Shown here: positions 16,141 to 24,863 of the stretch, piece by piece
How positions within the stretch are numbered: position 1 is the stretch's first letter
How the letters are laid out: the number at the start of each line of letters is the position of its first letter
Assembly: GCF_041260665.1 (NCBI RefSeq)
Contig: NZ_JBGCCT010000022.1
Coordinates: forward strand, 124,001 to 188,000
Length of the DNA: 64,000 bases
Origin: Catenulispora sp. GP43
GTDB taxonomy: Bacteria; Actinomycetota; Actinomycetes; Streptomycetales; Catenulisporaceae
Reading direction: 5' to 3'
Translations under genes and position numbers: made by a program
Notes under the pieces: model-generated
What the model was told of the DNA's origin: nothing
Databases searched by the model: none
What the model saw: the letters and a program-made list of their open reading frames with translations, nothing else

Positions 16141-18285
16141 GTGGACCTACTGCACACCTTTGACGAGGTAATTCAGGGCGAGACAGACGTGGTGGCGCAG
16201 GACGCCGCACCAGCCGCTGAGATGATCGAGGCGTTGGGGATCCCCGAATTGCCCCCGATACAGCAACACGTCGAGTACAACGTGGGCGAGACGAACCTGG
16301 TGAAGGTGGTGGTGCTGGAGGCCCTGAGGCGGTCGAAGCTCGAACCGGGCTTCCTCACCGAGGTCCGACGGACATTCGCCGAACCCGGCAAGAAGTTCGA
16401 CTCGGCGTTCAGCACGCTGCGGAGCGATCAGCGACTTGTCGTTCTGAGGGCCAGCCCGGACAGCGGAACGAGAACCGCAGCCGTCGCCATGATCGACCGG
16501 TTGGCGAAGGGACAGTGCGTACAGCCGCACTATCTGCGCGTGGGCGGGCCGACGGGGCTGCCCACGGCCGCGCTGGCTGCTGAGAAGTACCAGGCGTATC
16601 TGATGGACCTCACCGTTCACGGTGAGGAGTCGGATCTGTCCCCTGACTTCGGTCTCGAACTCAAGGCCGTATCGACTGTCCTGAAGAGCGCGGGCTCCTT
16701 CCTGATCGTGATCACCGATGCCACGGAGTGGGACCGGATCGGCAGGTACGCGCCGGGCGTCCTGGTGCACGATCTGCAGCCGCCGAGGCCGGAGCTGGTT
16801 GCCCTGAAATGGCTGAAGTACCGCGTACCGGAGCACGACTTCGTGGACTGGTTCGCTGACCCGCAGATCGCGAGGCTGCTGGACGCGGCGACTCCGCGGG
16901 AGGCTGTCGAAATCGCCAAGTTGATGCGAACGGCGGTCTCTCCCGACTTCACTCCCTCGCCCGACACTGTTGGTTCGGCTTCGGATACGAGCACCGAGAA
17001 AACCGACCTCCAGCTACGGGTCGAAAGCGTGGTGGCGACCAGGGGGCAATGGCGTCCGCAGCTTCTGAAATGGCACATGACGCCGGGTCGGACGGCCTTC
17101 GAACGCAATTTCTTGCTCGCGAACGCCGTGCTGCGCGGGTTTCCGGTGGGCGCCGCATACCGGGAGGCGAAGCGGCTGTGCGGGGCATTCGGTGATGAGG
17201 CCGAGCATGTGCGGGGCCACGGCGGCCCGGGAGTCATTGAGCTACTGAACACGATCCGTGCCGACACGGCTGGCGACGGCAGCGTTCGGTTCCCTCGTCC
17301 GCGCTGGGCCGAGGCGGTACTCGACTACTACTGGCTGGACCGGCCCGACGACCACGACGCCTTCATCGGCTGGCTGTTGAGCCTGCCGCGCAGCGACACG
17401 TTCGCGCCGCAGGTCCGGGCAACGGTGGCCGCACGCGTTTCCGAAGTCATGTTCGACCTGATCGTGACGCCGGAGCGGATGGGTCAACTCGGGCACGTCA
17501 TCGACCTGTGGAGCGCGCAGAAGGAATCGATGCCGGTGGCGTGGAGTTTTCTCGACGCTGCCTCGTTGCACCCGAAGCTGGGTCGTGATGTCGCCCAGAT
17601 GATGCTCCGGTGGTCGAAGGCACAGGACGTCCAGCGGCGCAGAGCAGTCGCGGCTGTTTGTGGTAGCGATTTCGGTCGGCTCAGTACGGACAAGGCGCTG
17701 GTACGGCTCAGCCACCTCATCGACAGCGGAGAGCCGGAGGTGGTCGCCGAAGCCGAGCGCGCAGTGATTGCCCTCTGGACGCAGCCGGCGATCGGCCGGG
17801 AACTCCTTGAGAAGCTGGTCGCCTGGGAATCGGATGGCTTGCCAAACCGGATCAGGGCTGCCCGTGGCATCTTCACCAAGATCGCCGCGCTGCCCTCGCC
17901 CACGGATCCTGACCGGCCGGACCTGCTTGCTCGGGCGACGGCGGATGAGGAGATTCTGAATCTCGTCGCCACTGGGTGGCGCTGCCTGCTCGATGCCGAG
18001 ATGGCGAGCGAAGATCTGATGGCGGCGCTGCGCCCGTGGTTCGAGGCCGCGGGGAGGGCTCCGGGTATCGCCGCTGACGTGGTGTCTGTACTCGGACGGG
18101 CCACGGCTGACGGGCGGCGGGCCCACGGACGTCTTGAGAAAAGCGTCTACCTTTGGCTCGGGTCTACCGGAGTTGCCGACGAGAGCCCGGCCGGCCGCTT
18201 CGTCCGTCAAGTCGAGCGGCTCGCGGAGCGTGGCTCGGATGTCGGCATCCCAACAAGCCCCAGCGAGGAAGTCCGTGCCGGATGA
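16141..18285 (+). CDS. Large protein with degenerate P-loop and helical repeats
   Basis: 714 residues from GTG 16141 (GGGGCG upstream). At residues 98-115 the sequence LVVLRASPDSGTRTAAVA resembles a Walker A strand-loop-helix whose Lys is replaced (canonical GxxxxGK[ST]). About 90 residues later SFLIVITDATEW resembles a Walker B strand. The C-terminal half (400-714) is alpha-helical repeat (HEAT-like), for example VAEAERAVIALWTQPAIGRE. This arrangement recalls STAND/AAA-type NTPases with a repeat sensor, but the P-loop is degenerate and ATP binding is doubtful. The stop overlaps the next start by four bases (ATGA), showing a coupled operon. Confidence 0.6.
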   Translation: MDLLHTFDEVIQGETDVVAQDAAPAAEMIEALGIPELPPIQQHVEYNVGETNLVKVVVLEALRRSKLEPGFLTEVRRTFAEPGKKFDSAFSTLRSDQRLVVLRASPDSGTRTAAVAMIDRLAKGQCVQPHYLRVGGPTGLPTAALAAEKYQAYLMDLTVHGEESDLSPDFGLELKAVSTVLKSAGSFLIVITDATEWDRIGRYAPGVLVHDLQPPRPELVALKWLKYRVPEHDFVDWFADPQIARLLDAATPREAVEIAKLMRTAVSPDFTPSPDTVGSASDTSTEKTDLQLRVESVVATRGQWRPQLLKWHMTPGRTAFERNFLLANAVLRGFPVGAAYREAKRLCGAFGDEAEHVRGHGGPGVIELLNTIRADTAGDGSVRFPRPRWAEAVLDYYWLDRPDDHDAFIGWLLSLPRSDTFAPQVRATVAARVSEVMFDLIVTPERMGQLGHVIDLWSAQKESMPVAWSFLDAASLHPKLGRDVAQMMLRWSKAQDVQRRRAVAAVCGSDFGRLSTDKALVRLSHLIDSGEPEVVAEAERAVIALWTQPAIGRELLEKLVAWESDGLPNRIRAARGIFTKIAALPSPTDPDRPDLLARATADEEILNLVATGWRCLLDAEMASEDLMAALRPWFEAAGRAPGIAADVVSVLGRATADGRRAHGRLEKSVYLWLGSTGVADESPAGRFVRQVERLAERGSDVGIPTSPSEEVRAG

Positions 18286-18995
18286 GGTGGCGGGGGAGAG
18301 GCCGCCAGGTCTGGCTCGATTCCTTCAGCGATCGAGTCTGTGGGCAGGACGGCTTCGCCTTCGATGTCGAATACCACGTCGCGGTTCGCCGTACGGATGC
18401 CGGCTCATCGTGCAAGCACCAGAGTGCCTGCGCCGTCGTGCGTTCGATAGTCGAGCCCGCGCTGGCCGGCTGCGACATTCTGCGTCCGCGGGCGGCGGAG
18501 CAGGACATCAACGGCCACCTGTCACGTGTGTTGCCGAGGGGCGATACAGGAGTCGTTGTCACGGGTTCTCGGGTCGCCGTCCGAGTCGACCGCGAGACAG
18601 CCGAACTGGCCAGGCGTCTGGCCGCCGAACGACAGCGTATGAAGGTGCAAGCTATCGAGCAGGACAGACTACGTGCCCGAATGACGTTCCTTGAAAGGGA
18701 AGTGGTCCGCGACGCGGCGACCGTCCGGCTCTATCTGCTCGCAGAGCAAATCGAACGCGGTAGAGAGGTCCTTGGTGTTGGTCTCAAGGACCTGGAATCT
18801 GTTGCCGAGAAAGTTCGGCAATGGTCATCGGTCAACAAGTGGGTCGCGACTGCGGAGATTCTGCACGACCACTTTGACAGCCTCCCGCCTCGCGCTGTCC
18901 AGGCATTGATCTCGACTCTCCGGGACAGTATCCGTGATCACGAGAACTCTGACCTGCTCAAGAGGTTCGACGAGGTTCATAGGCCGCAGGCGTGA
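18282..18995 (+). CDS. Hypothetical coiled-coil protein, third gene of operon
   Basis: 237 residues from ATG 18282, overlapping the stop of the 714-residue gene (ATGA). An N-terminal mixed beta region (FAFDVEYHVAVRRTDAGSS, GDTGVVVTGSRVAVRVD) is followed by a long charged coiled coil at about 112-165 (RETAELARRLAAERQRMKVQ, IEQDRLRARMTFLEREVVRD) and a C-terminal helical part (VQALISTLRDSIRDHENSDL). The order of a beta domain and then a coiled coil resembles SPFH/prohibitin-like proteins, but no signature is clear, so this is only a suggestion. Confidence 0.55.
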   Translation: MRWRGRGRQVWLDSFSDRVCGQDGFAFDVEYHVAVRRTDAGSSCKHQSACAVVRSIVEPALAGCDILRPRAAEQDINGHLSRVLPRGDTGVVVTGSRVAVRVDRETAELARRLAAERQRMKVQAIEQDRLRARMTFLEREVVRDAATVRLYLLAEQIERGREVLGVGLKDLESVAEKVRQWSSVNKWVATAEILHDHFDSLPPRAVQALISTLRDSIRDHENSDLLKRFDEVHRPQA

Positions 18996-19069
18996 CGGCA
19001 CGGGGAAGTCGAACGGTTTCTCGTCTGTAGCGACAGCTGCAGGTCGCGTCGAGGAGATCCGAAAGGGGC

Positions 19070-19522
19070 ATGGCTTTGCTGCGTTCGAAACGCGCTTACG
19101 AACGTCCGGTCAAGGGCAGGAGGCCGTCGATATGGACGGGACACGCTACGCGTCTGACAACCGCTGCAGGCATCTCTACGGTAATACTTCGCTGTCACGA
19201 GGACACCTGGAACGAGATATGTAAGCTTATGCGGCATTTTAAGGGCTGGAGCGTGCCAGAAACGGTCCTCAGCTCGCCGAGCGGTCTGGTCGAGGCTCGG
19301 TTGTCCGGGCCCAAGGTCATCGCCATGTTGTTCGGCATGCGCACCCACGCGATCGGCTTCAGCGGGTTCAACAGGGCCCTTGCTCGTCGCGTCTATATGG
19401 GGTTGGCAGAGGTCGTGGACCTGGTCGACTCGGCGAACCCCGCGCGTGCTTTGCCGGCAGTTGTTCTCGACGATGTCGCCGGGGGTGGCGAAGGCGGCGA
19501 TACGTCATCCGCGCTCGCATGA
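19070..19522 (+). CDS. Hypothetical protein
   Basis: 150 residues as an open frame from ATG 19070, with AAAGGGG only one base upstream, so the true start may lie further in. From about residue 45 the composition is protein-like (WNEICKLMRHFKGWSVPETV, GFNRALARRVYMGLAEVVDL), ending in a Gly/Asp/Ser-rich tail (DDVAGGGEGGDTSSALA). No family recognised. It is 74 bases after the three-gene operon, which leaves membership of that operon open. Confidence 0.4.
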   Translation: MALLRSKRAYERPVKGRRPSIWTGHATRLTTAAGISTVILRCHEDTWNEICKLMRHFKGWSVPETVLSSPSGLVEARLSGPKVIAMLFGMRTHAIGFSGFNRALARRVYMGLAEVVDLVDSANPARALPAVVLDDVAGGGEGGDTSSALA

Positions 19523-19532
19523 AGCGTAATTG

Positions 19533-19958
19533 TCAAGAGTTGTGGTTAGGCGGCTCGGTCTTGGCCAGGTAGAGAAGATCGTGGGCGCGACCGGACCAGC
19601 TGGTGTCGGCTTGGCCGACGTGGATCTGGGTGCTGATCGGTGTGAGATGTTCGGGTCCGCTGACGAGGTAGGCATCGAGATCGTCGGTGATGACATTGAT
19701 ATCCTCGCGGAGCGTCTCGGTGTCGGCGGTCGCGGCGATGTGGAGGATGATGTCGTCGGGCCTGGTCTCGATGGCGATGCCGCGGATCTCGGGTCCGATC
19801 AGCCCGAGGGCGGCATGGCCTGTCATGAGCAGCAGGTAGTTGCGGCGCAGGAGCGCGCGTTCCTCGGACAGGCTCAGTTTCGGGCTGTAGTACTGCTCGG
19901 CCGGGTGCGGCATCTCGGCCGCCCAGCGAATGATGCGTCGCAGCAGGTTCTTGGCCAT
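19533..19958 (-). CDS. Hypothetical protein abutting IS256 fragment
   Basis: 141 residues from ATG 19958. The composition is convincing: MAKNLLRRIIRWAAEMPHPA, LSLSEERALLRRNYLLLMTG, IRGIAIETRPDDIILHIAAT, TETLREDINVITDDLDAYLV. No family recognised. Its ATG overlaps the TGA of the IS256-like transposase fragment (TGATG), so if that end is intact it may be read through from it. This proximity is unusual for IS256 copies, and it could be a downstream gene captured at the IS end. Confidence 0.55.
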   Translation of the reverse strand: MAKNLLRRIIRWAAEMPHPAEQYYSPKLSLSEERALLRRNYLLLMTGHAALGLIGPEIRGIAIETRPDDIILHIAATADTETLREDINVITDDLDAYLVSGPEHLTPISTQIHVGQADTSWSGRAHDLLYLAKTEPPNHNS

Positions 19959-20494
19959 CACGCGACCTGCCCTTCGGCACGTTCGACGAGCACGCCGCGT
20001 TCGAAGCGGGCACCGGCGCGGACGAGTGCGACCAGGTGCGGGGCGTTGACGGCGCGCCAGCGGACCTGCGTGGATTCGATCAGTTTGAACGTCATCGCCA
20101 GCGCGGCGGTGCGGGATCCGGCGCCGCGGGTGACGCGGGTGCGCAGCCGGACGGTGGCGCACGTGGACTCGATCGGGTTGGTGGTGCGCAGGTGGATCCA
20201 GTGCTCGGCCGGGTAGTCGAAGAAGGTCAGCAGCACGCCCTCATCATCGGCGATCTTCGCGACGGCCTTGGGAAATTTCGCACCGTGAGACCGCGCGAAC
20301 GCCTTAACCGCCGCTTGGGCGTGTCGCCGGCCACGGCCTCCGCGCGAGCGCGTTTCCTTGTCCTCCGCGTTGTAGATCTCGACGACGGCCGCCTTGGCCG
20401 CTGGGTGCGCTGACTTCGGAAGCGCATCCAAGACGTTCGTGGTTTTCTGCACCCAGCAGCGCTGTTCCCGTGTCTCGGGGAAGACCTCCGGCAA
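19958..20494 (-). pseudogene. IS256-family transposase, 5' truncated
   Basis: The C-terminal 178 residues of a mutator-type transposase: EVFPETREQRCWVQKTTNVL, the catalytic-region helix KAFARSHGAKFPKAVAKIAD, HWIHLRTTNPIESTCATVRL (the Glu of the DDE triad is in NPIES) and LAMTFKLIESTQVRWRAVNA. The residues before EVFPETREQ (NPAKALP) no longer match the family and nothing of the N-terminal two thirds is present, so the break is at about 20490-20520. Confidence 0.85.
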
Positions 20495-20728
20495 CGCCTT
20501 TGCTGGGTTCAGGCTGCTGGCAATTGCGGTCGAACGAGAACTCGAATGGTTTCACGACGCGCCGCAGCACTGGTTCGGACCTCGGCTTCGGCTCCCAGCT
20601 GCGGCCTGGGAGCTGCTGAGACGCTGAAGCGAAATTGAGGTTTCGTGTTGATCCTTTGCCTGGCGGGTCCCTTGAATGGGAAGGTCAAAGCGGGCCGCCG
20701 ACCCTCCGCATTCGACGCAATAAAGGTC

Positions 20729-21709
20729 AATGAGGTGATCTCACCGACTATCGCCAGATGATCTTGTGCTCGAATTGCGTGAGGACGAGGGTGGCGCGCA
20801 TCAGGTCGCCGATCCGGCGCGGGCTCATCGTGACGTGCCGTAGCGCCTTCCACAGGCCGAACAGCAGCGCGAATCCGCGTTCACCTTGGAACCGCAGCCC
20901 GCGCAGGATCCTGTTGTAGGTGCGGATGTCTTCGGACAGTTCCGGCCGGCCGGCTTCGGGCTGGGGCACGGGGGTCTTGACGTCGTGAGGTGTGCCGACG
21001 TACCCGCCGTCGGCCAGCAATACCAGGTCGCCGAGATACGGGTATGCGATCTGAAGGACTTCGGCTCGGGCGACGGTGAGGTCGTGTTCGCTACCGGGAT
21101 GGGCGTCGGAAGTCCACGCGGGGATCCCGTCGGGATAGGCCAGAGCCTGGATGTTGGCGCACTGTTCGCGTGCCTTTCCGGAGTACCAGGCGTCGATGTC
21201 TTTCCCTTTCACGGACGTCTTGGTCTCGGCGATCCGGTCGATCGGAACGAGGGTGCCGTCCAGGATGAGGTACGGCAATTTTTCACGGACGGCCTGGGCG
21301 AGCACCTCGGCAAGCGTCGGGGCCTGCGCGGCGATCGCGTCCAGGGCCTCGCGGTGCCGGCGGTAGGCGGTGGCGCGGGACATTCCGAAGCCGGCGCCAA
21401 GTCGTTCGATGTCCCCGCCGTCCCGCAGCCACGCCAGGATGAAAACGGCCTGACGGAAACAGGTCAGGATGCGGGTGCCCTTGCGGGTCCCGATCTCGCG
21501 GAGCTGGTCCCGCAGCAGGCCGGCGACAAACCAGATCATGGCGCGGGGCACGCCGAGGCTGACACAATAGGCGGTCACGTGGAGCCCTTCGATGAAGTGA
21601 ACCTTGAATCAGTCCTCTTCTACCGCGGGGCTCTACGTCTGTGCGTCTCGCGTCCCGAAGATCATGGTTCATCCGATCAGCCCGAGATGCCTGCTGAGAT
21701 CACCTCAAT
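20729..21709. mobile_element. IS5-family insertion sequence
   Basis: Terminal inverted repeats AATGAGGTGATCTCA (20729) and, on the other strand, ATTGAGGTGATCTCA (from 21709) bracket one transposase gene. The length of about 980 bases fits a small IS5-type element. Confidence 0.75.
20748..21578 (-). CDS. IS5-family transposase
   Basis: 276 residues, intact. It has an N-terminal HTH (DIERLGAGFGMSRATAYRRH), the DDE_Tnp_4 domain with YLILDGTLVPIDRIAE (first Asp), AHPGSEHDLTVARAEVLQIA, VLLADGGYVGTPHDVKTPV (second Asp), and FQGERGFALLFGLWKALRHV (Glu). It resembles the broken copy at 1323-2170 in organisation but is clearly diverged. Confidence 0.93.
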   Translation of the reverse strand: MTAYCVSLGVPRAMIWFVAGLLRDQLREIGTRKGTRILTCFRQAVFILAWLRDGGDIERLGAGFGMSRATAYRRHREALDAIAAQAPTLAEVLAQAVREKLPYLILDGTLVPIDRIAETKTSVKGKDIDAWYSGKAREQCANIQALAYPDGIPAWTSDAHPGSEHDLTVARAEVLQIAYPYLGDLVLLADGGYVGTPHDVKTPVPQPEAGRPELSEDIRTYNRILRGLRFQGERGFALLFGLWKALRHVTMSPRRIGDLMRATLVLTQFEHKIIWR

Positions 21710-21969
21710 GTAGGTTCCCGGTCGATCTTTCGCCCGAGGCGGCGTTGACCTGCGTGGCGTCGGCTGATTCCCATCGGTTCTTCGTCCGGGTTGTTCCACC
21801 GACTCTTCATTTTCCTCAGCGTTGAGCGCTCAGCCCCTCAATCACCAGAGCCAACGGGCCAGCCCTCGGGCTCCGGGTTCGGCCCACTGAGGGTGGCCAC
21901 TGCACCGTCGTCTGTCGCGCGTCAGACTTTGTGGCACAGGGCAAAGTTGAGCCCTGACGCAAGGAGCTG

Positions 21970-22287
21970 ATGATGAGTCGTCCACCGGTGTTCCCGGCGG
22001 AGCAGAAGATGCGGATCGTGCTGTCGATCCTGGCCGGGGAGATCACCGCCGCTGACGCGGCCCGGCAGCTCAAGGTGTCCGAGCAGAGCATCGAGACCTG
22101 GAAGCGGCAGTTCATGGAGGGCGGCCGTGCCGGGCTGGAGTCGAAGGCCTCCGGGGCACCCAGCCGCGAGGCCGAGCTGGAGGCCGAGGTCGAGGAGCTC
22201 AAGGCGGCCCTGGGCGAGGCCACGGTCGAGCTGCGGGTGTGGAAGAAGTCCGCTGAGCGTCTGGCCCCTTCCAGGACCTCGAGGTGA
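21970..22287 (+). CDS. IS3-type transposase OrfA (HTH)
   Basis: 105 residues. The HTH is at 8-50 (FPAEQKMRIVLSILAGEITA, ADAARQLKVSEQSIETWKRQ) and a coiled-coil tail at 68-90 (AELEAEVEELKAALGEATVE). It provides DNA binding for the downstream catalytic subunit. The end overlaps the GTG of OrfB by four bases (GTGA), so here coupling rather than a slippery run joins the two frames. Confidence 0.88.
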   Translation: MMSRPPVFPAEQKMRIVLSILAGEITAADAARQLKVSEQSIETWKRQFMEGGRAGLESKASGAPSREAELEAEVEELKAALGEATVELRVWKKSAERLAPSRTSR

Positions 22288-23240
22288 TCCGCCAAGACGC
22301 GGCGATGCCGGTCTCGAGGTTCTGCACCCTGATCGGCATCCCGCGCCGCACCTATCACCGGCAGTTGGCGCGGCACCGCGCCGGTGAGGAGGGCGTCAAG
22401 GGTCCGTGGCCGGCGCCGGCGGTCGAGGCCGTGGAGCCGATCGCGGCTAAGTACGCCGCGGACTGGCCGGCCTGGGGCCACCGGAAGATCCACGCCCTGA
22501 TGATGGTCGACGGGCACGCCGCTTCGGCCTCCACCGTCGAGCGGGCACTGCGCCGCCGCAGCCTGCTGCAGCCGGTGGACTACCAGGGCGAGCGTCGCGA
22601 GCTGGCCAAGGCCCGTAAAGCGGCGTTCGCACAGCCTCCGACCAGGCCCAACGAGGTGTGGCAGCTGGACTTCTCCGAATACGAGACCACCACCGGTGGG
22701 ATCTGGCGGCTGGCCGGCGTCACCGATTACTTCACGAAGTACGAGCACGGCTGGCATATCGCGCCGACCTGCACCGGCACCGACGCGATCGAAGCCGTCC
22801 GGATCGCTATCGCCGAGGCCGAACGCCTCGGCGGGGCACCGCTGGCCCAGCTGCTGCTAACCGATCCGGACACCGGCCAGACACATCGGATCAAGTTGGT
22901 CACCGACAACGGCGGCGCCTTTAAGGGCGTCGCGTTCGCGAAGTTCATCGCCTCCCGCCCCGAGCTGCTGCACATCCGCACTCGCGCGAAGTCACCCGGC
23001 CAGAACGGGGTGCGCGAGCGCAGCTTCGGCTCGCTGAAGTACGAGCACCTCTACCGCGTCCACGAGCAGATAGCCACCGTCGAAGACCTCTACCGCGAGG
23101 CCGAGGCCTACCGAGTCGTGTTCAACCAGATCCGGCCGCACGAGGCCCTGGGCTTCCACCGCCCGGTCGAGGTCCTGGCCGACCCGCTGCTACACCCGAT
23201 CCACAAGAATCAAACCGGAGATCTTGTGCCACAAGCTTGA
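22284..23240 (+). CDS. IS3-type transposase OrfB (integrase core)
   Basis: 318 residues from GTG 22284. HTH_21-like part WPAWGHRKIHALMMVDGHAA, then the rve core: VWQLDFSEYETTTGGIWRLA (first Asp), IKLVTDNGGAFKGVAFAKFI (second Asp) and GVRERSFGSLKYEHLYR (Glu). The C-terminus QIRPHEALGFHRPVEVLADP is typical. The gene is intact. Confidence 0.92.
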   Translation: MIRQDAAMPVSRFCTLIGIPRRTYHRQLARHRAGEEGVKGPWPAPAVEAVEPIAAKYAADWPAWGHRKIHALMMVDGHAASASTVERALRRRSLLQPVDYQGERRELAKARKAAFAQPPTRPNEVWQLDFSEYETTTGGIWRLAGVTDYFTKYEHGWHIAPTCTGTDAIEAVRIAIAEAERLGGAPLAQLLLTDPDTGQTHRIKLVTDNGGAFKGVAFAKFIASRPELLHIRTRAKSPGQNGVRERSFGSLKYEHLYRVHEQIATVEDLYREAEAYRVVFNQIRPHEALGFHRPVEVLADPLLHPIHKNQTGDLVPQA

Positions 23241-23249
23241 CGCGGGACA

Positions 23250-23739
23250 GTTCAGCCCGCGGCAGCCGCGCCAGCAACCCCGGGTCTGGCTCGGCCCCGG
23301 CAGCCACGGCATCGACGTAACGCTGAGCATTGACGGGCCCGAAATCCCCGGCCACACAGACAGCCTTTAACGCCTCGGCCCGCCGGCCCAGCTCCACCAG
23401 GCGTCCGATCTCCACATCCAAGGCGCGAGGCGGAACCTCGCCCCGGACCTTTTCGTGGTACTGGTCAGCCCACTGGAAGCCTTCACACATCCACGGAAAC
23501 ACCCGATGCAGGCTGCCATCCAACCCGTCGACAACGTACGGCGCATTGCCACCTAGCGCGTACGTGCGGTCGCCGGTCTCCACGAACTGCCACGTGTTGT
23601 AGACGATGTACCAGCACAGCTCATGCTGCTTGACGTGGGCTATGACAAACGGCTCATCGTAAGCCGCCGACCCGCTGGACTCCCACTCGGCGAGTAGTCG
23701 CCGCTCGACCAGTTCAACCGCCCACTCGCGAGAGATCAT
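23250..23739 (-). pseudogene. YrhB/Imm35-like protein, C-terminus cut off by IS3
   Basis: From ATG 23739 the frame reads ISREWAVELVERRLLAEWES, FVIAHVKQHELCWYIVYNTW, ALGGNAPYVVDGLDGSLHRV, a YrhB-domain (Imm35) arrangement of helix, strands and conserved YxVDxxxG. A second helical part (ALDVEIGRLVELGRRAEALK) follows. The frame enters the IS3 inverted repeat at 23249 and the native end is lost. YrhB-domain proteins include polymorphic-toxin immunity proteins; no cognate toxin is adjacent here. Confidence 0.6.
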
Positions 23740-23848
23740 AGGGTCACGTTACTCAGGCCCCGCCGAACAGCAGTCCCGCCGATCTTGTACAGGCGCAACT
23801 CAGGCGCAAACTCCGTGGGAAAGCGAAAGATTCAACGGGAACCTACAG

Positions 23849-24850
23849 TCAATAGATCTCACGCCGGATCGCGACGAGGTTCTCCCTCCAGTAACCGGCC
23901 AATGAGCTCAGCTGGACGGTGAGCCCGGTATGTGGCGCCTCCACCAACATTCCTTGGCCCAGGTACATCCCGACGTGCCCCGGTGCGGTCACGGTCCCGT
24001 CCGATCCGGGAACGAACAGCAGGTCGCCGGGGCGCAGTTGGTTCGTGTGGTAGACGGGTAGGCCGACGGTGGACTGCGCGATGCTGCCGCGGGGTATCGC
24101 GATGCCGGCGGCGCGGTAGGCCATCATCATCAGGCCGGAGCAGTCCCAGCCATCGGGGCCGGTTCCGCCCCAGACGTACGGCTTGCCGATTTGCGCGAGC
24201 GCGAAGCTGATGGCTGTCGCTATGGGTGCGGGGATGCCGGCCGGGATGTGGTAGCCGGTGACGTTGGCCGCTGCTGCGGTGATTGTCAGATCGCCTGGAC
24301 CTGGCGTGCAGTTCACTCCACCGATGAAGGCGGTGGCGAGGGCTTGGGCCTCGTCCCGCCATTTGGCGTAGGCGTCGGGGAAGCCGCTTCGCTGGACGGC
24401 CTGGGCGGCGTCGGTGGTGGACATCGACCGCCAGCCCGGGACCTGGAGCAGTCTGCTGTAGAACTGCCTGGCGGCGTAGGCCGGAGTCAGGATCTGCGCG
24501 GGGCTGCCCCAGCCCTGCGATGGCCGTTGCTGGAACAGCCCCAGGCTGTCCCGGTCGCCGTAGTTGAGGTTCTGGAGGCCGGATTCTTGGAGGGCGGTCG
24601 CGATGGCGATCGATTCGCCCGGCGCCGGGACACCCATGCTGATGCCGACTTCAGTGATGACCTGGGCGTTTCCGAGCTGAGCGGCGCTCAGGCTTCCGAT
24701 GTGGGCCGAGCCCCGGCCAAAGCCGGCCGCGCATATGGATGTCGTGGTCGAGTCGGGTGTGGCGGCGATGGCTCCCGCTATGGCTGCGATCGCGGCGACG
24801 ACGAACAAGGGCGCGGATATGGCGGTGCCTATGGCGAGCTTGATAGGCAT
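23849..24850 (-). CDS. NlpC/P60 cell-wall hydrolase with lysozyme-like region (conjugation type)
   Basis: 333 residues. N-terminal transmembrane/signal segment (LFVVAAIAAIAGAIAA, residues 15-30), a middle region like the peptidoglycan-binding/transglycosylase-like part of conjugative hydrolases (IATALQESGLQNLNYGDRDS, LGLFQQRPSQGWG, residues 83-115) and a C-terminal NlpC/P60 domain at 205-333 with Cys237 (DGWDCSGLMMMAYRAAG) and His292 (GHVGMYLGQG). It would open the peptidoglycan locally during DNA transfer, outside the membrane. It lies on the strand opposite the transfer operon, downstream of the P450 gene by 13 bases, so it may be transcribed with that group. Confidence 0.88.
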   Translation of the reverse strand: MPIKLAIGTAISAPLFVVAAIAAIAGAIAATPDSTTTSICAAGFGRGSAHIGSLSAAQLGNAQVITEVGISMGVPAPGESIAIATALQESGLQNLNYGDRDSLGLFQQRPSQGWGSPAQILTPAYAARQFYSRLLQVPGWRSMSTTDAAQAVQRSGFPDAYAKWRDEAQALATAFIGGVNCTPGPGDLTITAAAANVTGYHIPAGIPAPIATAISFALAQIGKPYVWGGTGPDGWDCSGLMMMAYRAAGIAIPRGSIAQSTVGLPVYHTNQLRPGDLLFVPGSDGTVTAPGHVGMYLGQGMLVEAPHTGLTVQLSSLAGYWRENLVAIRREIY

Positions 24851-24863
24851 GGTGCTCTCCTCA

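Larger units (their letters stand above)
21913..23249. mobile_element. IS3-family insertion sequence (second type)
   Basis: The ends are inverted repeats: TGTCGCGCGTCAGACTTTGT at 21913 (continuing GGCACA) and, inward from 23249, TGTCCCGCGTCAAGCTTGTG (continuing GCACA). The 1337-base element holds OrfA and OrfB on the plus strand. It truncates the minus-strand YrhB-like gene on its right. No target duplication is visible. Confidence 0.88.

Noticed and set aside
17242-18210. Long minus-strand frame over the 714-residue gene
   Set aside because: Shadow frame; the sense strand has a coherent protein with an operon overlap.
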